From Mycobacterium sp. NBC_00419 (lineage in GTDB: Bacteria; Actinomycetota; Actinomycetes; Mycobacteriales; Mycobacteriaceae), in assembly GCF_036023875.1 (NCBI RefSeq), contig NZ_CP107931.1, positions 4,030,001 to 4,094,000 on the forward strand: a stretch of 64,000 bases of DNA, written 5' to 3'. The notes below the pieces were generated by a model, which saw nothing but the letters and a program-made list of their open reading frames with translations, had not been told where the DNA came from and did not search any database. Shown here piece by piece: positions 34,985-44,809 of the stretch. Numbering within the stretch: position 1 is the stretch's first letter; every line of letters begins with the position of its first letter. The position numbers and the translations under genes are program-made.

Positions 34985-35726
34985 CCCGCTCGCCGGTGGC
35001 GTCGGCGGATTCTGCCCGCTGGATACGGGTTCCGCAGCGACGGCACGGCTGGCCCGCGCGGCCGTACACCCACAGCTCCTGACCGGATCTACTGTTGCCG
35101 GTGGTGGTGCGATTGACCCGTGATCGATTGACCCACAGCATGTCTCGAGCCCGATTCGCCACCCGCAGCGGATCTGTCAGGGTGCCGACGAGGCTGGTGG
35201 GCAGCCGGCCGAACACGAAACACAGTTCATTGCAGTAGACGTTGCCCACCCCGGCCAGGACACGCTGATCCAGCAGAGCGGCGGCGATCGGCCGGCCTGG
35301 GTCCGCGGCGAGATTCTCCGCGGCGAGTTTCGGGTCCCAGTCGGATCCCAGCAAGTCCGGGCCGAGGTGCGCGACGACATCGGTGTCGTGCTCGCGGTCG
35401 AGGATCTCCAGTATGCCCAGGTCGATGCCGAGGGCCTGAACATCGCCAGTTTCCAGGATGATTCGGATCTTGTAGGCCTGCCTGGCCGGGGTGCCCCTGG
35501 GCGTCACGCGCCAGCTGCCATCCATTTTCAGATGCGAATGGATGCTGGCCTGGCCCGCTCGGATGAACAGGTGCTTGCCGCGGCTGATCACTTCGTCAAC
35601 GGTGTCACCGGTCAGGTTCACGGTGGCGTACTGCGGCACCCGGACATCGCAGCGGGTCAGCGCTTTGCCGACCAGCGCCTCGCGCAGGTTGGCGGCGGTA
35701 CGGAAAACGGTGTCGCCCTCAGGCAC
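34953..35726 (-). CDS. nei: Fpg/Nei-family DNA glycosylase (endonuclease VIII-like)
   Basis: A 257-residue base-excision repair glycosylase/AP lyase acting on oxidised bases. The catalytic N-terminus is [10 protein letters not shown] (Pro2, Glu3 after Met removal). The helix-two-turn-helix reads [19 protein letters not shown] and the C-terminal zinc finger C-x2-C-x16-C-x2-C is in QPCRRCGTR...YWCPACQR. Length and position next to lhr match Rv3297 of M. tuberculosis. It faces the DUF1269-like gene and overlaps it by 32 bp. Confidence 0.93.
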   Translation of the reverse strand: MPEGDTVFRTAANLREALVGKALTRCDVRVPQYATVNLTGDTVDEVISRGKHLFIRAGQASIHSHLKMDGSWRVTPRGTPARQAYKIRIILETGDVQALGIDLGILEILDREHDTDVVAHLGPDLLGSDWDPKLAAENLAADPGRPIAAALLDQRVLAGVGNVYCNELCFVFGRLPTSLVGTLTDPLRVANRARDMLWVNRSRVNRTTTGNSRSGQELWVYGRAGQPCRRCGTRIQRAESADATGERVTYWCPACQR

Positions 35727-35735
35727 TGCACCAGC

Positions 35736-37139
35736 TTAGAAGGGTGGCGGATCAGCGGCCGCGCGCGCCTCGTTGAGGTTGCGTTCCCATCGGATACGCG
35801 CCGCCCGGTCTTGCGCCCGGGTTCTTCGGCGGGTGGGCATCATGAGACCTCGGCCCGGGATGAGGGGTGTCGGGGTTGTGGGCGCCGTCAGCTCCTCCGT
35901 GGGTAGCGAGAGTTGCGGGAAGAACAGTGCCCCATGAGGTTTCGTGGTGTAGGTACGGCCGGTCGGGGACGTCCAGATGACCGTGCCGTCGGGCAACTGT
36001 TGGTCGGCCCACCCGCCAGGGCCACCGTAGAAGGTCTTCAGAAGATGGTGCGGCCGGCACAGAAGTTTGAGGTTCGAGGGGTGGGTCGGACCGAAGGGAT
36101 AGGGCACGGTGTGGTCGATGTCGGCCACCTCGGCCGGCCGATCACAGCCAGGGAACCGGCACGTCAGGTCGCGGCAGCGGACGAATTCGGCCAAGGCGCG
36201 CGACGGCCGATAGCTCGCCTCCGCCTTGAGCTCCTTGCCACTCGTCACGGGCCGCAGCCGTGCCCGGGCGGCCCACGCCCGCACCGTGTCTGCGGGCACG
36301 GCGCCGAAACCGGAGACGAATCCTGCCGCGTTCCCCTTACCGGACACAGTCTCGGCTTCGGCAAGGAGATGGATGACGATCTGTCCGGTGTCGGCCGTGC
36401 TGGTCTGGGTGGCGGGGCAATCACTCGAGCCGCAACCGCAGGCCATCGTCGAGGCGCCCGCCGCCACCGCGGCCAGTGCGTCGGCCCGGCGTTGCCGCCG
36501 GGTCCGAGGATCATCGGAACACACCGTCGCGGCCAGTTGGTCCAGCCGGCGACTGAACAACGCCGCGTCGGGGGCGCGCACTGAACCCCAGAGCTGAGAA
36601 ACGCCGTCCCGGGCCGGTCCGACTTCGACGTGACGATCATCGTCGGCATGGCGTTCGTTGCGTATTCCATCCGGATCTAGGTCTCGAACGAACCAGTCAA
36701 TGATCTCGGTGATCTTGGCCCGGGACAGCGCATTCCACGTGTGCGCGTTGGTCGCGATGCGGTGGTCGATGCTGGCGAGAGCACCGTCATCGATGATCAG
36801 CCCGGTGCGGTGAAGCGCCGCCCGCACGATGTGAACCTCGACTTCACCAGCGGCGAAAACTACGGCGAGTTGCGGTAGCCGTTCGATGAGGTCCAGGCCG
36901 GTCTGCATCTGTGACGAGGCGCGATTGCGGCTGATCCCCAGTTCGGCGCCGACTTCGGCGGCCAGCACTTCCCAGTTGTCGATGCACCATTGCTCACGAT
37001 TGTCGGTCCCGGATTCGCTGATGCGGCGCTGCGCCAGCCGCCCGGCCGCGAGAATCCGTTCGGCGACGGCAACCCGCTCGGCCCGCTGGGCGCGCTGCAT
37101 GGTGTCGAGGAGAGCAGGCTCATCGAGGTCGTCGAACAT
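35736..37139 (-). CDS. DUF222/HNH endonuclease of the 13E12 repeat family
   Basis: A 467-residue protein. The N-terminal DUF222 region begins FDDLDEPALLDTMQRAQRAERVAVAERILAAGR. A C-terminal HNH module (CRDLTCRFPGCDRPAEVADIDHTVPYPFGPTHPSNLKLLCRPHHLLKTF) carries the H-D-H and Cys metal residues, and a variable tail follows. These genes are multicopy in mycobacteria and are often named 13E12 repeats; some are LexA-controlled. The ATG at 37139 lies inside a perfect SOS box, with CATACT 7 nt upstream as a leaderless -10, so DNA-damage induction is strongly suggested. Confidence 0.88.
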   Translation of the reverse strand: MFDDLDEPALLDTMQRAQRAERVAVAERILAAGRLAQRRISESGTDNREQWCIDNWEVLAAEVGAELGISRNRASSQMQTGLDLIERLPQLAVVFAAGEVEVHIVRAALHRTGLIIDDGALASIDHRIATNAHTWNALSRAKITEIIDWFVRDLDPDGIRNERHADDDRHVEVGPARDGVSQLWGSVRAPDAALFSRRLDQLAATVCSDDPRTRRQRRADALAAVAAGASTMACGCGSSDCPATQTSTADTGQIVIHLLAEAETVSGKGNAAGFVSGFGAVPADTVRAWAARARLRPVTSGKELKAEASYRPSRALAEFVRCRDLTCRFPGCDRPAEVADIDHTVPYPFGPTHPSNLKLLCRPHHLLKTFYGGPGGWADQQLPDGTVIWTSPTGRTYTTKPHGALFFPQLSLPTEELTAPTTPTPLIPGRGLMMPTRRRTRAQDRAARIRWERNLNEARAAADPPPF

Positions 37140-37152
37140 GTGTTCGAGTATG
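37132..37152 (-). promoter_or_regulatory. LexA SOS box and -10 element of the 13E12 HNH gene
   Basis: TCGAAC-ATGT-GTTCGA at 37132-37147 is a perfect match to the mycobacterial SOS box TCGAAC-N4-GTTCGA. It covers the start codon (37137-37139), and the -10 CATACT (37147-37152) abuts it, so LexA would sit on the transcription start site. Confidence 0.85.
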
Positions 37153-37322
37153 CCACCGGGGTACGACAAGATTTGCCGATCAGGATCCTCGGCATGTGGA
37201 ACCTGTCCACCAATAGGCGGACAGACTCGTCATCCCCTCGATGGCCCGGTTGGCCGATGTCTCGCGCACGACATTGCCCGACAGTGGCTCTGTCAATGTC
37301 TTGGATGAAGGAGAGCTCGACA

Positions 37323-37577
37323 ATGAACGTACGTCGGACACACGTTGTCACCCTTGTTTGCGGCGCCCTGACCGCATGCTCGCTGCTCCTTGCCGGACCT
37401 GCGTCTGCGGATGCGGCCGGTAGCGGCGATGCCAGCGTTGGTGCCCCCAGCCACGCAGTAATCCAGGACAGCGGCGGTGTCCTGGATTGGATCGAGGCCA
37501 CCAACCCGGGCTCCGGCGCTGTGTTCAACAATCAGGTCGATCACCACAACGTGAGTACGAGTGTGGATGGCCGGTAG
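37323..37577 (+). CDS. Small secreted protein of unknown function
   Basis: An 84-residue product with a signal peptide: RR in the n-region, hydrophobic VVTLVCGALTACSLLLAGP and an Ala-x-Ala cleavage site before DAAGSGDAS. The mature part of about 53 residues has no Cys and no recognisable domain (APSHAVIQDSGGVLDWIEATN). AAGGAG (37308-37313) is 9 nt before the ATG. It sits alone between the divergent HNH gene and the convergent lhr gene (1-bp gap). Confidence 0.6.
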   Translation: MNVRRTHVVTLVCGALTACSLLLAGPASADAAGSGDASVGAPSHAVIQDSGGVLDWIEATNPGSGAVFNNQVDHHNVSTSVDGR

Positions 37578-37578
37578 C

Positions 37579-40500
37579 TCAGCGCAGCCGCAACCCGCGC
37601 GGAGTGCGGGAGAACCCGGCGGCCACCAGGGCATCGGCTGTCACGCGGCGATCGGGGTGTGCTGCGGCCTCCAGAACCGGCACACCGTCCAGCTTTTCGA
37701 CCAGGACGCCACCGACCCGGCCACTGCCCACCAGTTCCGCCAGCGCCCCGGCGGCGGCGCGCTGCGCCTCCTCCTCGGGGCTGAAGTTCAGCAGCGAGCG
37801 TCCGCCGCGTTCCAGGAACCACACCAGCTCGCCGTCGACCAGCACCACCAGCGCGCCCGCTTTGCGGCCGGGCCGGTGTCCGGCGTCAGCATCCGCACGG
37901 CCCGGCCACGGCAGCGCGGCGCCGTACGGATTGGCCGGGTCGGCCGCCGCCAGTACGACGGCGTGGTAGTCGGGGCGTTCCTGATCGACGCTGTCGAGAT
38001 AGGTGCGCAGCCGGTCCACGGTCGACGCGACGGCAAACTGGGCACCACCGAGGGACTCGACGAAGTACCCGCGCTGACAGCGGCCCGCCTCCTCGAATCC
38101 GCTGAGCACCTTGTAGAGCATCGCGAACCCGCCGGGCACGCCCTCAGTCGCCACCGCCCCCTTGGTCAGCACGCCGTAGCGGTTCAGCAGTAGCTCCGCT
38201 GAAAAGTGCGCCCGCAGAGTCGAATCCGGCTCCCGCGCGGGCAGCGCGGACCAGCGACCGGCCACCGTCGGGTCGGCGGCCCTACTCTGCGGATTGGCCA
38301 CCGAGTAGCGGCTCAGCCGCGGCGTGCGGCGCTGCCGATGGGCTGGAGCGGCGGGCCGCCTCGCGCCGAGACGACGGCCGCCGGAAAGCAGCGCGCGCAC
38401 CGGCGCGAACGTGTCGCCGGTGATCCAGCCGGCCCAGATCAGTTCCCACAGAGCAGTTTTGAACGCCTCATCCGAACCCTGCGCGAGCTGGCGGAAGAAG
38501 AACGCCCCGCGCGCCTCACCTGGTGAACCCAGCACGTCGAAGATCGCGCGATGGGTGTCGGTGAAGTCGATCTCGGCAGGCGCGGGCAGCGTCAACGGCG
38601 CGGTGTCGGCATGGTGGAACGCGATCCAGCCGTCACTGCCGGAGATTGATCCGGCACCCGACCAGGTGACCTCACCGGAGGCCAGCAACTCGTCGAGCAT
38701 CGCCGGTTGGTAGTCCCGGACCCGCGGCCCGAACACCAACGGCTCCACCGCCGAGGCCGGGATGGGCACACCGGCGAGCTGGTCGATGACCGCCGCCAAG
38801 CCGTCCACCCCGGATGTCGCCGACCGGCCGACCTGCTGCCAGGCGGGCAGGAAGCGGGCGTAGGCACTGGTGCTGACCGGCTCCACCTGCGCACGCAGCG
38901 CAGCCAGCGAGCGGCGGCGAAGGATGCGCAGGACCTCGGCATCACACCATTGATCTGCCGCTGGGCCGGCGACGAACTCGCCACGAACAAGCTTGCCGTC
39001 CAACGCCATCCGGCCCAGCACGTCGGCCGCCACCCGAAGGCCCAGGCCGAACCGGCCGGCGGCCTCCGCGGTCGTGAACGGTCCCCGGGTGCGGGCGAAC
39101 CGGCCCATCAGCTCGCCGAGGGGATCGGGCACCGTCTCGGTGAAGCTGGCCGGCACCCCGACCGGAACGGCCACCCCCACCGCGTCGCGCAGCCGGCCGA
39201 TGTCCTCGATACCCACCCACCAGGACTGGCCGGCGTAAGACACCGGGAGCACCCGACGGGCGGCGTGCAGGCCAGAAAGCCAGCCGCCGACGTCGGTTGC
39301 CGTGCAGCGTTGTGCGACTTCATCTTCGGTCAGCGGGCCGAGGAGGCGCAGCAGGTCGGCCACGCCCTCGGCGTCGCGCGCCTTGCGGTCCTCCGACAGA
39401 TGCTGAAGCTGGCGAGCTGTCGCCGCGATGATGTCCGGGTCGAGCAGTTCGCGTAGCTCGACGCGGCCGAGCAGTTCGGCGAGCAGGGAGCTGTCCAGCG
39501 ACAGGGCCGCCGCCCGCCGCTCGGCCAGGGGGCTGTCGCCTTCGTACATGAACGCCCCGACATAGCCGAACAGCAGCGAGGCCGCGAACGGCGACGGTGT
39601 GGGCGTCTCGACTTCGACCAGACGCACCCGCCGCTGCGCGATCCGGCTCATGAGATCGGTCAGCGTCGGAACGTCGTAGACGTCCTGCAGGCATTCCCGC
39701 ACCGTCTCCAGGACGATCGGGAAGTCGGGGTATTTCCTTGCCACGTCGAGCAATTGGGCCGCACGCTGACGCTGGTGCCATAACGGCGAGCGCTTGCCGG
39801 GGTGGCGTTTGGGTAGCAGCAGGGCACGGGCGGCGCATTCGCGGAATCGGGCGGCGAACAACGCCGAGCCGCCGACCTCGGTGGTCACCAGCGGTTCGAT
39901 CTCGTCGGGTTCGAAGACGAACAGGTCCGCGCCGGGCGGGGTGTCCTCGGTGTCCGGTAGTCGCACCACGATGCCGTCGTCTGAGGCGGTCGGTTTCTCG
40001 TCGATGCCGTAGCGCTCCAGCAGTCGGCGGCTGACCGCCAGCGCCAGCGGGCCGTGCACCTTCAACCCGTAGGGCGAGTGCAGGATCACCCGCCAATCGC
40101 CCAACTCGTCGCGGAAGCGCTCCACGAGCAATGTGGTGTCGCTGGGCACGATCTTGGTGGCGTTGCGCTGGTCGTCGAGTAGCTGCCACAGGTTGTCGGT
40201 CGCGTAGTCGGCGAAACCCAGCTCTGCGCAGCGGCTTTCGAATTTCTCCCGATCGAGTCCGGCCAGCTCGCCGGTGAACCGGCCGACCGCCTGGCCCAGC
40301 TCGGCGGGGCGGCCCGCGTCGTCACCGCGCCAGAACGGCAGCCGGGCGGGCTGCCCCGGCGCCGGGATCACCAGCACGCGGTCGTGGGTGATCTCGGCGA
40401 TGCGCCAGCTGGTGGCTCCCAGCGAGATCACGTCACCGGGCCGCGACTCGTACACCATCTCTTCATCGAGTTCGCCTACTCGGGAGGGCTTTTCAGAATC

Positions 40501-42108
40501 GGTGGCCAGATAGACGGTGAACATGCCGCGGTCGGGGATCGCTCCGCCGGACGTCACGGCCAGTCGCTGCGCGCCGGGGCGGGCGGTCAGCGTGCCGGTG
40601 TCGCGGTCGTAGACCAGCCGCGGGCGCAACTCGGCGAAATCGGTGGACGGATACTTGCCCGACAGCAGATCCAGCGTGGCCTCGAAGGCGCTGCGCGGCA
40701 ACGTCGCGAACGGGGCGCTGCGGCGCACCACGTCGAACCATTCGTCGGCGCTGATCGGTTCCAGCGCGCAGGCCGCCACCGTGTGCTGGGCCAGGATGTC
40801 CAGCGGGTTGGTGGGCACCCGCATGGTCTCGATCTGGCCGGCGAGCATGCGTTGCACACTGACCGCGCAGCCGATCAGGTCGGTGCGGTGCTTCGGGAAC
40901 AGCACGCCGCGGGAGATCTCGCCGACCTGGTGGCCGGCCCGGCCGATCCGTTGGAGCCCACTGGCCACCGAGGGCGGGGCCTCCACCTGGATCACCAGAT
41001 CGACTGCGCCCATGTCGATGCCGAGTTCCAGGCTGGAGGTCGCCACCACAGCTTTCAGGCGTCCGGTCTTCAGATCGTCCTCGACGGCGGCGCGCTGCTC
41101 CTTGGACACCGAGCCGTGGTGCGCCCGGGCCAGCAGTGGGTCGGCACCGAAGGTCTGCCCACTGGCCATCACGTGGGCAGGCGGGCCGCCGGGCACCGCC
41201 CGATTGGGCGGACCCGCCAGTTCGATGCCGGAGCGTTCGGCGTGAATCTCGTTGATGCGCGACGTCAGTCGCTCGGCCAGACGCCGCGAATTGGCGAACA
41301 CGATCGTCGAGTTGTGCGCTTCGATGAGGTCGACGATGCGCGCCTCGACGTCGGGCCAGATGGTGTTGTTCTCCAGATTGGCCATGTCGGGAACCGGCAC
41401 CTGCACGGTGAGCTCGAACGTCTTGGCCGCCGGCGGCGCCACGATCGTCGTCGGGCGCGCCCCGGACAGGAACCGGGCCACTTCCTCGGGCGGGCGGACC
41501 GTGGCCGAGAGCCCGATGCGCTGCGCCGGCTTCTGCAGCAGCGCATCGAGGCGTTCCAGCGACAGCGCCAGGTGGGCGCCGCGCTTGGTGCCGGCCACCG
41601 CGTGCACCTCGTCGACGATCACCGTCTGCACTCCGGCGAGCGTCTCGCGGGCCGCCGAGGTCAGCATCAAGAACAGCGACTCCGGGGTGGTGATCAGGAT
41701 GTCCGGCGGCCGGGTGATCAGCGCGCGGCGGGCGGCAGGAGGGGTGTCACCGGAGCGCACCCCGACGCTGATCTGCGGGGCCGGCACGCCCTCGCGTTCG
41801 GCGATGCGGGTGATCCCGGTCAGCGGCGTACGAAGATTGCGCTCGACGTCGACGGCGAGGGCCTTGAGCGGCGAGACGTAGAGCACCCGGGTGCCCTTGC
41901 CGGCCGGCTCGTGCGCCAACTGGTCGATCGCCCACAGGAACGCCGCGAGCGTCTTGCCCGATCCGGTCGGGGCGATGACCAGTGTGTTGTCCCCATCAGC
42001 GATGGCCGACCACGCCAGCGCCTGGGCCGGGGTGGGCTCGACGAACGTGCCCGCAAACCAACTCCGGGTCAGCGGACTGAACCGGGCCATCGGGTCGGCG
42101 GGACTCAC
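37579..42108 (-). CDS. lhr: Lhr-type ATP-dependent DNA helicase
   Basis: A 1509-residue superfamily 2 helicase of the full-length Lhr class. Walker A is APTGSGKT (Lys52), motif II is DEVH in VIVDEVHAVAGTKRG, and motif VI is QRIGRAGHQVGEISRG. These are followed by the winged-helix and beta-barrel domains of the Lhr core and a long C-terminal domain typical of mycobacterial Lhr (about 1500 residues). It translocates 3' to 5' on single-stranded DNA and is linked to DNA repair in mycobacteria. It corresponds to Rv3296 and lies 33 bp downstream of the P450 gene on the same strand. Confidence 0.95.
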   Translation of the reverse strand: MSPADPMARFSPLTRSWFAGTFVEPTPAQALAWSAIADGDNTLVIAPTGSGKTLAAFLWAIDQLAHEPAGKGTRVLYVSPLKALAVDVERNLRTPLTGITRIAEREGVPAPQISVGVRSGDTPPAARRALITRPPDILITTPESLFLMLTSAARETLAGVQTVIVDEVHAVAGTKRGAHLALSLERLDALLQKPAQRIGLSATVRPPEEVARFLSGARPTTIVAPPAAKTFELTVQVPVPDMANLENNTIWPDVEARIVDLIEAHNSTIVFANSRRLAERLTSRINEIHAERSGIELAGPPNRAVPGGPPAHVMASGQTFGADPLLARAHHGSVSKEQRAAVEDDLKTGRLKAVVATSSLELGIDMGAVDLVIQVEAPPSVASGLQRIGRAGHQVGEISRGVLFPKHRTDLIGCAVSVQRMLAGQIETMRVPTNPLDILAQHTVAACALEPISADEWFDVVRRSAPFATLPRSAFEATLDLLSGKYPSTDFAELRPRLVYDRDTGTLTARPGAQRLAVTSGGAIPDRGMFTVYLATDSEKPSRVGELDEEMVYESRPGDVISLGATSWRIAEITHDRVLVIPAPGQPARLPFWRGDDAGRPAELGQAVGRFTGELAGLDREKFESRCAELGFADYATDNLWQLLDDQRNATKIVPSDTTLLVERFRDELGDWRVILHSPYGLKVHGPLALAVSRRLLERYGIDEKPTASDDGIVVRLPDTEDTPPGADLFVFEPDEIEPLVTTEVGGSALFAARFRECAARALLLPKRHPGKRSPLWHQRQRAAQLLDVARKYPDFPIVLETVRECLQDVYDVPTLTDLMSRIAQRRVRLVEVETPTPSPFAASLLFGYVGAFMYEGDSPLAERRAAALSLDSSLLAELLGRVELRELLDPDIIAATARQLQHLSEDRKARDAEGVADLLRLLGPLTEDEVAQRCTATDVGGWLSGLHAARRVLPVSYAGQSWWVGIEDIGRLRDAVGVAVPVGVPASFTETVPDPLGELMGRFARTRGPFTTAEAAGRFGLGLRVAADVLGRMALDGKLVRGEFVAGPAADQWCDAEVLRILRRRSLAALRAQVEPVSTSAYARFLPAWQQVGRSATSGVDGLAAVIDQLAGVPIPASAVEPLVFGPRVRDYQPAMLDELLASGEVTWSGAGSISGSDGWIAFHHADTAPLTLPAPAEIDFTDTHRAIFDVLGSPGEARGAFFFRQLAQGSDEAFKTALWELIWAGWITGDTFAPVRALLSGGRRLGARRPAAPAHRQRRTPRLSRYSVANPQSRAADPTVAGRWSALPAREPDSTLRAHFSAELLLNRYGVLTKGAVATEGVPGGFAMLYKVLSGFEEAGRCQRGYFVESLGGAQFAVASTVDRLRTYLDSVDQERPDYHAVVLAAADPANPYGAALPWPGRADADAGHRPGRKAGALVVLVDGELVWFLERGGRSLLNFSPEEEAQRAAAGALAELVGSGRVGGVLVEKLDGVPVLEAAAHPDRRVTADALVAAGFSRTPRGLRLR

Positions 42109-42141
42109 GTCACCAGAGTGCCAGGTGGCACCGACAACAAC

Positions 42142-43401
42142 TCAGTCGATCGACGCGAAGTCCACCCAGAGATGCCGAGGCCCGCGGAACACCTGGTTCT
42201 GGCGGTACGGCGGCGGATCGACGACCAACCGCGGCGAACGCACCCGGCGCAGGAAGATCTCCAGCGCGATGTTGATCTCCAGCCTGGCGAGCGGGCCGCC
42301 GAAGCAGGTGTGGATGCCGCTGCCGAATCCGAGGTGCTCGTTGTCCTGGCGTAGGGGGTCGAACCGGTCGGGGTTCTCGAACTTGCGGGGATCCCGATTG
42401 GCGGCTGCCCAGACCAGGAACACCGCCGAACCGGCCGGAATCCGCGTGCCACCGATCTCGATGTCGGCGGTGGCCCAGCGGCTGGGGAAGAACTGCACCG
42501 CCCCCTGCAGGCGCTGCACCTCCTCGATGGTGCGCGGCACCAGGTCGGGATTGTCGCGCACCAGGTCCCACGAACCCTGGTTGCGCAGCAGTGTCATCAC
42601 GCAGTTGGTGATGGTGTTGACCGTCGAATCGTGGCCGGCCACCAGCAGCAGCAGCGCGTTGGATTCGGCGGCTTCCTTCGAGACCGGGCCGTCGGGACCG
42701 TCGTCGTGCAGCGCCGCCGACAGCATGCCCGGTGCCGGTTCGCGGCTCAGCTGCTCGACGAGATCGTGGACGTAGGAACCCAGTTCCATCATGCTCGTCG
42801 CAGCCTTGGTGGCTGCCGCCTTGCCCTCCTCGGTGTGCGCCTCGGGACCCACGTCGGCGCCCTGCATGAAGTCGGTCACCCAGCCGTGGAACTTGGGTTC
42901 GTCGGCCATCGGTGCGCCCAGCACCCGGAAGATCACCGACACCGGGATCGGATAGGAGAAGTCCTCGACCACATCCAGGCGGGTGCCGCCACGTGCCTTG
43001 ACCTTGTCCAGCAGATCTCCTGCCAGGTCGGCGACCATCCCCGCCATGCTGGGGATGAGGTCGGGGGAGTGCGGCGGGCCGAAGTGCCGCATGAACTGCC
43101 TGCGCATCCGGTCATGGTCGGGCGGGTCGGAGACCAGCATGCTCGACTCCCGCGCCTGGGCGGACTCGGCGGGTTCGAGGTGGGTCTGCTTCTCGCCGAA
43201 CAGACCTGACGGGCTGCGGCTGATATCGGAGCTGATGCGCGGATCATGCGACAGCGCAACCGCTTCCGGGTAGCCGGTCACCACGTAGGTTTTCTCCGAC
43301 ACCTTGGCCACCGGCGTCTTGCGCAGTTCCTCGAAGTAGGGGTAGGGGTTCGGGCGGTTCTCGAACTTCATCGCCTCGGCCCAGGCGGTTGCGGCATCCA
43401 T
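42142..43401 (-). CDS. Cytochrome P450
   Basis: A 419-residue soluble P450. Visible motifs are the I-helix LLLVAGHDSTVNTI (acid-alcohol pair replaced by D-S-T), the K-helix ExxR in EVQR, and the heme loop FGSGIHTCFGGPLARLE with the Cys thiolate ligand. AAGGAGA 8 nt before ATG 43401 fixes the start. Upstream in the same operon are a ferredoxin reductase (13-bp gap) and a [3Fe-4S] ferredoxin, a complete class I electron chain. The substrate cannot be deduced. Confidence 0.93.
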   Translation of the reverse strand: MDAATAWAEAMKFENRPNPYPYFEELRKTPVAKVSEKTYVVTGYPEAVALSHDPRISSDISRSPSGLFGEKQTHLEPAESAQARESSMLVSDPPDHDRMRRQFMRHFGPPHSPDLIPSMAGMVADLAGDLLDKVKARGGTRLDVVEDFSYPIPVSVIFRVLGAPMADEPKFHGWVTDFMQGADVGPEAHTEEGKAAATKAATSMMELGSYVHDLVEQLSREPAPGMLSAALHDDGPDGPVSKEAAESNALLLLVAGHDSTVNTITNCVMTLLRNQGSWDLVRDNPDLVPRTIEEVQRLQGAVQFFPSRWATADIEIGGTRIPAGSAVFLVWAAANRDPRKFENPDRFDPLRQDNEHLGFGSGIHTCFGGPLARLEINIALEIFLRRVRSPRLVVDPPPYRQNQVFRGPRHLWVDFASID

Positions 43402-43414
43402 GACGTGAGTCTCC

Positions 43415-44809
43415 TTAAGCCCGCGGCCGGAACTCGGCGCTGCGGTCGGTCGGGTCATGTCCGGTGAGCACTACGTCCGGATTGCCGGCGGGTTCGCGCG
43501 GATCGGGGAAGCGGGCCGGCATCACCTCGGCGTCCACCGGCCGGTCGTAGCCCGGTGGCGGGGGAGGGAAGGGTGCCGACTTCTCGATCAGCGAGGCGTA
43601 GTGCGGCAGCCACTTACCGTGGTTGAACGTCACTGCGCCGACGATGCGTCCGCGCTTGCCGTAGGCCGCTGCGAAGCGACGCTGCGATGGCGACCCCTGG
43701 GTGAAGACGATCTCGTCGCCGAACGAACACACCCCGACGCTTTTGATGTTCACCCCGAACTGCCCCGACCAGAACGAGGGCAGCGGCAGGTGTGGCCGCC
43801 GGCCCACCTCGAGGTGGATCATGTTGTTGGCGGCCACCTCGGCGCCGAAAACCGCGTTGTCCCAATGCTCCTGGGACATGAACTCGTAGTCGTAGAGGAC
43901 GTGCGGCGCGCGTGCGACGTCGCCGGCGACGAAGATGTGGTCGGTCACCACACCATTGATGTCGAAGGCCCGGCAGCCGGCGTCACAGGCCAGCCCCCAC
44001 TGGCCGGCGGCAAGGCCGGCGCCGTCGAGCCACTCCACGTTGCGGATCGAGCCCAGCGAGGCGACCACTACGTCGACGTCGAGCACCGTGCCGTCGGACA
44101 ATTGTGCCTGGCGCACCTGTCCGGTGCTGTCGCCCGAAAGCCCCTGGACGGCCACGCCGGTGCGCAGGTCCACCCCGGCGTCGCGCATCATCCCCGCGGC
44201 GATCTCACTGATCACGCCGCCGAGGGCGCCCATCAGCGGGCCCTTGCCCCGTTCGGCGACCGTGACGGGCAGGTCGAGATCGCGACATACCGAGGCGATC
44301 TCCGAGCCGACGAAGCCCGAGCCCACGATCAGCACCCGCTTGGGGCGGGCCTTGAGTGCGGCGGCCAGCGCGGTGGCGTCCTCCACGGTGCGCACGGTGA
44401 AGACGCCCTGCAGGGCGCCTTCCTCCGGGTTGGGCCAGGGCCGCGCCCGGGTGCCGGTGGCGATCAAAAGCCGGTCGTACTCGACATCTTGGCCGTTGGC
44501 CAGCTTCACCACATGGTTGAACCGGTCGAGGCCGATCGCGGCCACCCCGAGCTTCCAGTCGGCGTCCACCCGGCGAAGCCGTGGCAGCTTGGTGTGGTCG
44601 GCGGGCACCCACCCCTTGAGGACCTGCTTGGACAGCGGCGGACGATCGTAGGGTTCGTGCGGCTCGTCGCCGATGATGGTCAGCGAGCCTTCGAACCCTT
44701 TCTCCCGCAACGCTTCCGCCGCGCGCAGCCCGGCCAGTGAGGCGCCCACGATGGCGATTCGGCCTTCGGCCCGGAACTGTTCGACCACCCGGTCGAGCTG
44801 GTAGGTCAC
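43415..44809 (-). CDS. NAD(P)H-dependent ferredoxin reductase (P450 partner)
   Basis: A 464-residue FAD protein of the rubredoxin/putidaredoxin reductase class. The FAD motif IAIVGASLAGLRAAEAL is followed by GDEPHEPYDRPPLSKQVLKG, the NAD(P) motif VLIVGSGFVGSEIASVC and the FAD-ribityl motif IFVAGDVARAP. The C-terminal about 80 residues have a Pro-rich PFPPPPPGYDRP stretch and extend beyond the usual domain. The GTG at 44809 overlaps the ferredoxin stop (GTGA). It should transfer electrons from NAD(P)H to the ferredoxin encoded just upstream and then to the P450. Confidence 0.9.
   Translation of the reverse strand: MTYQLDRVVEQFRAEGRIAIVGASLAGLRAAEALREKGFEGSLTIIGDEPHEPYDRPPLSKQVLKGWVPADHTKLPRLRRVDADWKLGVAAIGLDRFNHVVKLANGQDVEYDRLLIATGTRARPWPNPEEGALQGVFTVRTVEDATALAAALKARPKRVLIVGSGFVGSEIASVCRDLDLPVTVAERGKGPLMGALGGVISEIAAGMMRDAGVDLRTGVAVQGLSGDSTGQVRQAQLSDGTVLDVDVVVASLGSIRNVEWLDGAGLAAGQWGLACDAGCRAFDINGVVTDHIFVAGDVARAPHVLYDYEFMSQEHWDNAVFGAEVAANNMIHLEVGRRPHLPLPSFWSGQFGVNIKSVGVCSFGDEIVFTQGSPSQRRFAAAYGKRGRIVGAVTFNHGKWLPHYASLIEKSAPFPPPPPGYDRPVDAEVMPARFPDPREPAGNPDVVLTGHDPTDRSAEFRPRA

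Noticed and set aside
40384..42354. 656-codon plus-strand frame opposite lhr.
   Set aside because: It is an antisense shadow of the helicase; no start signal or domain was found.
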